Shown here piece after piece: positions 57,036 to 64,000 of a stretch of DNA of 64,000 bases (positions are counted from its first letter, which is position 1; every line of letters begins with the position of its first letter). The stretch is from contig CM043964.1 of assembly GCA_014529385.2 (NCBI GenBank), positions 105,141,587 through 105,205,586 on the forward strand, given 5' to 3'. The position numbers were made by a program, and so were the translations under genes. The notes beneath the pieces were generated by a model, which saw nothing but the letters and a program-made list of their open reading frames with translations, searched no databases and had not been told where the DNA came from. The stretch comes from Adiantum capillus-veneris (lineage: Eukaryota; Streptophyta; Polypodiopsida; Polypodiales; Pteridaceae).

Positions 57036-57779
57036 TGTAAGGCCCCCATTATGAGGAGAAACATTGTGCGTGAAGGAAAATCACTCGTCGGAAACAAAAT
57101 TTTCACGGCCAAAAATCAAGGGCAACTTTAGGGGCCTCGGGGGCGGAAGCCCCTGAGACTTTTTTTTTTCCTTCACCGGAATATTCCTTTTCGTCGGAAT
57201 ATTATGGCCGGACGGCGGCCGGAAAGTGGTCGGAAAACAACTGGTCGGTTGGCCGGTGGTCGGTAGTCAATGGCCGGTGGCCGGTGGCCGGTGATCGGAA
57301 TTCAATGGCCGGTGTCCGGTGGCCAAATTCAAAATTGGACTTGTCTTCTCAAGGGCGGCCACACATGGGCGGATTGAAGGGTCCGATTTGGACTTATCTA
57401 CACAAGGGCGGCTACACATGGCTCCCTCTCATGAGAGAGGGCAGCCCTTTTGGCCTATAAAAGGAGTCCATTTCTACACACATTTCATAGTGTGAAGTTG
57501 ATGTAACAAGGTGAGTGTGAGGTGGTGAGAGTGAAGCAAGTTGGGAGCTCCATTAAGGGTATAATCCCTTTGTAAACTACTTCTTGTTTTGAAGTACTAA
57601 AGCCATTGAGTGGCTGCTTTCCCGTGGACGTAGCCCACATTGGGTGAACCACGTATATCGTGTGTACTCTCTCTCTCTCTCTCTCTCTCTCTACTCTATA
57701 ATCTCGTGTATGTAAATCTGTCTCTCTCCATTAAATAATCTACTCAATTATCTATTTAGCTACGTCTTATTTTCTAACA
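57036..57779 (+). repeat. Solo LTR of a Ty1/copia-like element
   Basis: It starts TGTAAGGCCCCC and ends TATTTTCTAACA. It has a TATA box (cctataaaag, 57454-57463) and the copia-LTR segment TTTCCCGTGGACGTAGCCCA followed by GAACCACGTA, then a (CT)n tract (57666-57692). No primer site or coding region follows, since Tat-2 sequence starts at once. The flanks (ACATT and GGGAG) are not a target duplication, and about 150 codons of Tat-2 between its RNase H domains are missing. A deletion therefore accompanied or followed insertion. Confidence 0.75.
57207..57330. repeat. GC-rich minisatellite GGCCGGTGG in the solo LTR
   Basis: Variants of TGGCCGGTGG, GGTCGG and TCAATGGCCGG repeat about ten times in 120 bp. 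It is much more GC- and CpG-rich than its surroundings. Confidence 0.85.
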
Positions 57780-58017
57780 GGGAGAAGGTAGTGCCTAAAC
57801 CTTCTACATGCATAAATCACACTCACCATGATGAGCTCCACCTCTATCTTCACCCTCCTACCACAATAGTAGATAGGCTTCATGAAGTGGGAGTTGTTAC
57901 CTCCTTAAAGAAGCATAGATCCAATAGCATCCTCACCTACTAATGGATTCACATATAACTCCTTATCCCAATTAGGAGCTTGCATAGCAGGAATAGAACC
58001 AAGAACCTATTTGATAT
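57780..58017 (-). pseudogene. Tat-2 first RNase H fragment
   Basis: The minus strand reads ELYVNPLVGEDAIGSMLL, HFMKPIYYC and IYACRRFRHYLLP. Tat-1 has FFVNPSVGEEAIGAALL, SFMRPVYFA and FAVTKFRPYLLP at the same place. As in Tat-1, VNP stands where ordinary gypsy RNase H has VDAS. The RT upstream is not in the window because CC-3 inserted at 58018. Confidence 0.8.
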
Positions 58018-58916
58018 TGTTAGCGGGTCGCCGCGATGAACATTTGCAGCATAGCTTTTTGTACTAACATAATGTCAATATGCAAGGAAGCGACTCGGGA
58101 TGGGGCAGGGAGACTTAACGAGAGTGTAAATATCACGAAAGTGAACTCAGAGGGCTGTTCATACTATGAGAAAATCAAATCAACCACTTCCTATAATCAG
58201 AAAATCAGTCTACGTCTGATCTCACCGCTCTAGGTTATCACGCCTTTTAGGCACCGAAACAATTCAGAATGCAACGAAACTTAAGGAGGGGTGTTATGAC
58301 AAATAAGGGTACAATCCTACCAAGTTTTGCAATCATCTAGGAAGATACATAAATTATAATCCATCACAAAAAATGTGCAAAAAATTGAAACAAAACTACA
58401 TGGAAAGGTCCCCCTTAAGCATAGAAACACTTATCCAGGTCAGAACATCAAAAAGCAACCGTTTAAGACCTCAAATCAATGCCTTTAGCTCACAAACTAT
58501 ACGTTGTGAACCATAGTAGAATCGAGAATGATTACACTTAGATTGTAGAGCAAGAGACAAGGAACACAATGTGCTATTCGGAACTGAATTTTGATTACCA
58601 GACAAGGAGAAATGCGGATTACAAATTGTAGCAACAAGAAGCTCTCAGAGTCGACGTCCAATACTTCTTCAAGCTAATGATAATGTGTTAGTCCAAACTA
58701 ACTATTTCTACTTAAGAGCTAAGGGGACTTTCCCACGGCCATTCGTCACTTACAAGGGGTGTAGACTCAGAGAGGTAAGAGGGCATGACAAAATATATTA
58801 CAATTGGAAATCCTTATTAGCATAATTACATCGCTTCTTTTGAAAAAATGAGTGCGTACAACAAGGTTTGATGTACATCCGCCTTTTACATGTTAGTGTG
58901 CCGTGTCCACCAAACA
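58018..58916 (-). repeat. CC-3 3' LTR
   Basis: 899 bp. On the plus strand it starts TGTTAGCGGGTCGCC and ends CCACCAAACA, so the ends are TGTT...AACA. On the minus strand it is preceded by the purine tract AGGAAGGGGAGAA (58929-58917). Blocks shared with CC-2 include CATAGCTTTTTG and ACTAACATAATGTCAATA. Confidence 0.85.
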
Positions 58917-58970
58917 TTCTCCCCTTCCTATTCATTGCACGTCCTTGTGAAATTTGTCTTTGACTATCTC

Positions 58971-61900
58971 CTAGTAATTGATCAGTCTCTTTTCTAGCGT
59001 CCCAGTGAGGTGCGTGAACTTTTGTGCCCTTGCCTCGATCTCCACTTTTGTTGCGAGCTCTCTGAAAGGATTATTGCTAAGAGTGATTTGATAGGCTATA
59101 TGTCGGGTTGGAAAATCTTTGGTCGTGGGATTAGATATGGAGGAGTCTACCTCAAAGAATACTGTCATGAACGTCTCTTTGAAGGCTTGCATGTAGTGGG
59201 AGGGCAAGAACATGACTCAAGCATATAGTCCCATGATGACATTTTTGCTTGGGATTTCTGTCTCCATATTCCAGCAGAGCCCTATTGTGCCTTCCACAAA
59301 AACCTGCCAGGGATGCTCCACTGCCTCTATATCATTGAATGTCGTTATGCAGGAGAATAGCATCTTGGTAATTTTCACAAGCATCTAGCATGCGAGATCT
59401 AGTATCTCCTTCATTATGATAATGACCCCTCTGAGCGTCTGCACGATATATATTTCTCTAATGGGGGGTTGTTATTTCTTGGCTTTGTTATGACGTGGTA
59501 GTTCAGCACTACCGGTCTTTTGCTTTGCCAAGAGTAAAAGCTATCCCAGGATTTTTGTCTGTTGATGGGACAATAAGTTGGATCAATCTTGAGATGCTAC
59601 GCAGCATTCATCTAGTATGTTTCATCTGTTGGTCGTTGCTAAAATCATTTCTTTTGCCAAAGGGGTTGATTGTCAATGATAGTCTGAATTTGTAGCAAGG
59701 TGACAGGAACATCTCTGTAATCCCCTCTGTTGTTTGGCTCAAGGACAAATAGCATTTTTTTTTTCCATAATTTGGTCTCCTATCGCATCAGTGGAAGGGC
59801 GATCATCTCATGCCCAAGGTTTTTTACTACTTCATTTGGAGTGATCATGAGCAGAGCAACTGACTCCAACACTTTTAGCTCATATTGCAGGTACTTCTTG
59901 TGTGAGTGGCCGTCTTTGACTTCTGAGATCCAGCATTGAATTTCTTCTTTTACCAAATCCAAGATGGATGTCGTGGCTAGATCTTCAAATTCCTACATTT
60001 CTTTTCGTGTGCTTACTTGATACATCTATTTGGTGAGCTTCAAAAGTGAAATGCTCAATTCCTCCTATCTGCTCAAATTTCATAGGGGTTGTTTGTTCGG
60101 TCTTTTTTTGTGTTGCCCTTAGAGCCTTCAAATCTGTTGTAATTTTCTTGAGCAAGGGCCTCTTTTAGATCTTGGACCTCTTTGTTTAGCGAGGTTGATC
60201 TAGCTGTCAAGTTTGAGGAGCTCAGCGTCTCCTGCAAGCTAAAAGTTGGGTCAGAGTCGTGCTCACCACCACGTAAGACTCTTGCAACTTTTTACTCTGC
60301 TCTCTTTCTCTGGTTAGCTCCTCCTCTAGTCATTGCTACTCAACTTGCAGAGTAGTGTTGGCCTCATTAAATTGTTGGACTCCCTTGTAGTAATAGGCTA
60401 CTTTATCTTGTTCTCTTTGCAACTCTAATTGGAGTTGCAGATGGACCTTTTGCAGCTCCTCATTTTTTTCTTTAGCTACAGTGTGTTTTCATTTGCTCTA
60501 GTTTCCTCTTTCTTGGTGTCTTCTAGCTCTAGCTCATGCAAGATGTAGAGAGATCTTTGCAAGTGGAATTGGAGCTTGATCTGGTCTAAATGTGCATCAA
60601 TATCAAATGACCTGACCATTTCAGCTCCCTCCTCTACCGCCGCTTGCGAACGAGGTGATCGTGGCTTTCTTTGACTTGTTGGGCCGTGATCTCAGGTTAC
60701 AGCCTTATCCGTTCTTCCTTCCTTTGTTTTTAGTACTTCAAGAGCAGCTAAAACTACAGCAGTTTCTGATAGTGCTGTCTCTTTTTCTTGATCTGCCTTC
60801 TTTTGTGATAGCACTTTATCCGTCACTTGTTCTGGAAGATCTACAAATCCCTCTCTTTTTTTTGTTTCAGCCTTTGAAGGTAACTCTTTGTCTTTTGGTG
60901 ATTCATAATCATATTCTTGTTGGTCTTGTGTGCCTTGCTCACCCTTCTCTTCTTGGATTTCATCTTCTCCCCCTTGGCCTTGGTAGATTTGTCGAATGAT
61001 TCAAGAGATCATTGGTGCGTGGCCGCTTTGCATTTTCTCTTTCTCTTTGCTCCATCTTTTGTTTGAGTTCATTCTAAATTCATTGCCGCATTTTGCTGGA
61101 AATGTTCAGATCCTCCTCTGCTTCATGTCTTTTGCATTGTTTGATCCGTTCTAGAGTTGTTGATTGCTTGTGTAGTAAAGGGACGTCTTCTTCTTTTTCA
61201 TCGTGCACTTCTGCTCTCTCACTTAGTTTCTCCTCGTGCTTCTTTTGGCAGATTCTTTCTCTTTGCACATGCGCTTCTTCCATTGTTCTTCTGGATTTGG
61301 TTATTGGGATGGACGCCCAGGCTGTTCTCTTCTCCAATCTTGTATATCTCATGGAAAACTCACTCCCATTCTCCTCATCTAACGATTGGTATTCAGAAGG
61401 GGTATCTCTTTCTTTAGACCTAGCTTCCTCACTGTTCTGTGCATCTGACTCCGTCTTCTCACTGTCACTGTCAGTTCTTGTTTCACTTTGCCTTGTTTGT
61501 TTAACCTCTGGTTTTGGCCTTGTGGATGGTCCGGCTACCGGTTTTACTGCTCTTTTGGATTTGTGGATCAAATCTCTCTATGCTTTTGTAGGTGGTAGAT
61601 TAACAATCATTTCCAATGCTTGGTAGGAAATTCAAGTCAGCACTGGTCCAGCGTTCATGTAGGTCTTTCTCTTTTGGCTACCCTTAAGATTTTCTTCTAC
61701 TATGTTGTCGAGGAGGTAGTTGCCAAAGTCACAGCTGACAACTCTTTGTTTTGCTAACCCCATTTCCGTTACCACTGCCATATGCAATAGCAGTTCAATG
61801 TATCTTGGTGGCTTCTGTGCTTTGAAGTGTTGCAATATGAGATGCAACGGCAATTTTGTTTTTGAGTAGATCAAATCATGATATGTTAGTTTGTGTCCTC

Positions 61901-62279
61901 TTTGTTTCAGAAAGGATTTTTCATTATCTATTTCTTTAGTTTTTTGCAATAGGTTGTGTGTTCCCTGCTGCAGATGGAGAGCTTCGTTGATTATTTTTGC
62001 AGTGATTTTAACTTTGACTATCGCTCCATCTTTGATAGTCACAGTGGCTTCCCCATTGTATTGAATTGAGCTTATGAGTTCATGAGCCCTTCTGAAATCA
62101 GTTCCCCATGGTGATAGTCGTAGAAAGTTGTCCAATTGTTGGCACATGGCCCTTGCTTGCACTTTTGACTTTTGGAGCAGTGTCCACAATTCTCTTGGAA
62201 AGATAGTGGTATTTACTATCTCTCTGTCCATTGCTTGAAATCTTCCGATGCATATATTGGCCGGTATTGCTTCAAGCAC
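58971..62279 (-). pseudogene. CC-3 coding region: globular domain, charged linker, coiled coil, conserved C-terminus
   Basis: Four parts are visible. First, 62279-61632 (about 215 codons) encodes a folded-looking domain (FPRELWTLLQKSKV, LRLSPWGTDFRRAHELISSI, ATVTIKDGAIVKVKITAKII, KPPRYIELLLHMA, NLKGSQKRKTY). It weakly recalls plant transposon-associated domains of the PF20167 kind, but I am not sure. Second, 61571-61080 is a very charged linker. Third, 60500-60080 is a coiled coil (ELQKVHLQLQLELQREQDK, EANTTL). Fourth, the C-terminal block is 59960-58971 (ELKVLESV, VQTLRGVI, IEAVEHPW, MFLPSHYMQAFKET), ending at 58971. Stops and frameshifts separate the parts. Order and motifs match CC-1. Confidence 0.75.
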
Positions 62280-64000
62280 TTGTTCTGGATATGGGCCTTC
62301 TCATTCGAGGATATATCTATGATCTCATATGTCCCCACTCCCTTTGTGCGTTACTTTGAGGCATCCTGAGGTCAATTTCAGATTGGAAACAGGATTTAGC
62401 AATTGATCAAAACTGTCAAAAAGTTGAAGAAAATGCAAACTTTGACCATAAAATGAAAAATGAGCATTACTTTGTCAAAACTACCCCAAATTGGACCAAA
62501 TTTCACCACTGCATCTAGGATTATTATAGGCACAAGGACATAAGGTAACATATGAATTCTGGCAAAAAGGTACATGGATTGTGATCCACCTTTCAAAGCG
62601 TCTGGCAATTTCAACTAGTGGAGGTTGTTCCTAGCCACATAGGGATGCTACTGTGCAAATGTCTCTAGTTTTGGGGTTTGAGGGACATGGATCGTGATCC
62701 ATGTTTGGTAACATATTGAAAATCTGATGATACCAATTGGTAGGGCTCATCAAGATGGTGCCTTGGTCCAAAAATATTGAAAGTTGGATCATTGGTTTGG
62801 TACTTAGGTCAATTTTTGGAAATCATCCTAAGACTTAGAGAATTTGGCATTTTGTTGTGGATTTTGGAATCCAAATGACTTGAAACTTCATGGCTAGGCT
62901 TTGGTGAATATATTGGGCTAGATGGTATGAATTTTCCTTTGGTTGGGCAAAAAGGTACATGGATCGCGATCCATGTTGGAAAGATTTTGATACAGCCTCT
63001 TCACACATGTTCCTGTAGGTCTTCCTAGCACACTGGTGAAATATTTTAAAATTTGAACATGTTTCTCTTATGTTTACTCAGTTTTTCAATTTATGGCCAT
63101 GTTTTTCTTGTCTTGACCATATTGGTTTTTAGAAACCACTTTTAGGCACTTCCTTTGACTGACATATGTTGTTGCCTTAATTCTAGATTATTTGTGTCTA
63201 AAAAGCACAGCTTTGCCTAACTCCCTACCAATTTTCATCATATTTTGAATCTATCTGAAAGGGGAAATTGGTCCAGGAAATTTGCACAACTTTGTAGGTA
63301 CTCTTTTTCTTTGTTTTGACCACACTACACCTTTAATGTTACATCTCGTTGATGCTTGTCTTTCACTTTGTTCCAGACTTCCTTCTGTTTCAGTAGCTGG
63401 TTTTGGAATAGAGTCTTTAAAAGTTGCAATTGCTGCTCTGGCCAATGGGGTAGCTTCATATTCTTCTCCTGACCCTACTCCACAAGGAAGCAAACCATTT
63501 CTCCTTTGATTCCTGCCAAATGACCATTTGCAGAATGAAGATAACAACCCATGAGGCTTTGATTATTTTAAAAGCCCTTTTTCTGTCTATTTCTGCATGG
63601 TCAAACATACTTTTGCATCCCCCAGCTAGTGAACAATTTTTGCCACATCATTTTATCATCAAGTTACATGGATTGGGAAAAATTGGGGTGGTATGCTCCC
63701 TATTGAGTGTGTGAAGCATGTGTATGTTGGTATGCGTGCGGACGGTGATCTATATATGGAGGTGTGAAATTTTGATAGTGTTTTCTATTGATTGGGGGTG
63801 TTGTGGAAACCTTGGGCTACAGAGAGGAATTTTTGTTGTGTATTTGGTGTGTTCCCCTTTCCATCTTTTGGTGCCCCCAGGGAGGAGAATCTGATTGATC
63901 CTATTTGAAGGAAAAATCATGGTGTTGGAGTTGATGAAGTGCACATTGTGAAGAGCAAGTGCTGTGAAAGATGGCTTGAGCGGGTTTTCCTACTTTCATT
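62280..64000. other. CC-3 leader, no supported gene
   Basis: This upstream region of CC-3 holds three palindromes (annotated separately). The 98-codon minus-strand frame at 63547-63251 shows no recognised motif and is doubtful. The 5' LTR was not identified. Confidence 0.5.
62574..62978. repeat. Three spaced palindromes in the CC-3 leader
   Basis: They lie at 62574-62590 (imperfect), 62685-62704 (arms ACATGGATC and its complement around GT) and 62959-62978 (a perfect 20-bp palindrome ACATGGATCGCGATCCATGT). In element orientation, two are followed by TACCTTTTTGCC. In CC-1 the palindromes are followed by TACTTTT. Confidence 0.85.

Larger units (their letters stand above)
58018..64000 (-). mobile_element. 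CC-3: LTR element encoding a coiled-coil protein, runs off the window
   Basis: The 3' LTR (58018-58916), polypurine tract, a coding region of about 3.3 kb and a leader with palindromes follow one another on the minus strand. The left flank is GATAT (58013-58017), the expected target duplication, whose partner lies outside. No RT, protease or integrase signature is found between 58930 and 64000. The 5' LTR is not seen in the window. It is inserted in Tat-2. Confidence 0.8.

Noticed and set aside
63251-63547. 98-codon minus-strand frame in the CC-3 leader
   Set aside because: Composition is plausible, but there is no motif, no counterpart seen in CC-1 and no start context to support it.

Overview
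The window looks like nuclear DNA of a large-genome land plant. It holds plant Ty1/copia and Ty3/gypsy lineages, a CACTA (En/Spm) transposon with plant-type introns, initiator-tRNA primer sites and many long (GA)n/(CT)n microsatellites. I cannot name the species. I found no intact cellular gene, no rRNA or tRNA gene and no CRISPR. Almost everything recognisable is nested, broken mobile DNA.

Layout. 1-667 is the 3' end of a copia pol, broken by a 20-bp duplication. 668-3169 is unassigned retroelement sequence with three spaced palindromes. 3170-5929 continues at 15109-16919 and forms CC-1, an LTR element whose long product is a charged, coiled-coil protein unlike gag-pol. CC-1 is split by Tat-1 (5930-15108), a young Tat/Ogre-like Ty3/gypsy element with two RNase H domains and an extra ORF before gag. 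CC-1 also carries a 386-bp foldback element (15199-15584). 17064-23332 is Chromo-1, a chromovirus-like element with a perfect 5-bp target duplication that lost protease, RT and RNase H. 23947-31948 is a complete 8.0-kb CACTA transposon (TIR CACTACAAGAGG, target duplication AAG). It carries a multi-exon TNP2-type transposase, a Transposase_24-type gene, and a captured fragment of a heavy-metal-associated isoprenylated plant protein (HIPP) gene.

31949-38988 is gene-free and rich in microsatellites, tandem repeats and tRNA-like repeats. CC-2 (38989-41305) is a second, shorter CC element. 41306-43290 is a decayed plus-strand gypsy gag. 43291-46708 has no gene. An old Tat-like element (Tat-2) occupies 46709-58017 on the minus strand. 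It was cut by Chromo-2 (47819-56471), by a solo copia LTR (57036-57779) and by CC-3 (from 58018, running off the right edge).

How the parts relate. CC-1, CC-2 and CC-3 share LTR size (about 0.9 kb), LTR position and blocks of one protein. None shows reverse transcriptase or integrase in the parts I can read, so they look like a non-autonomous LTR family. CC-1 and CC-3 leaders both contain three roughly 20-bp palindromes whose arms differ between copies but stay self-complementary. That, the CC protein itself, and the HIPP capture are the most unusual things in the window.
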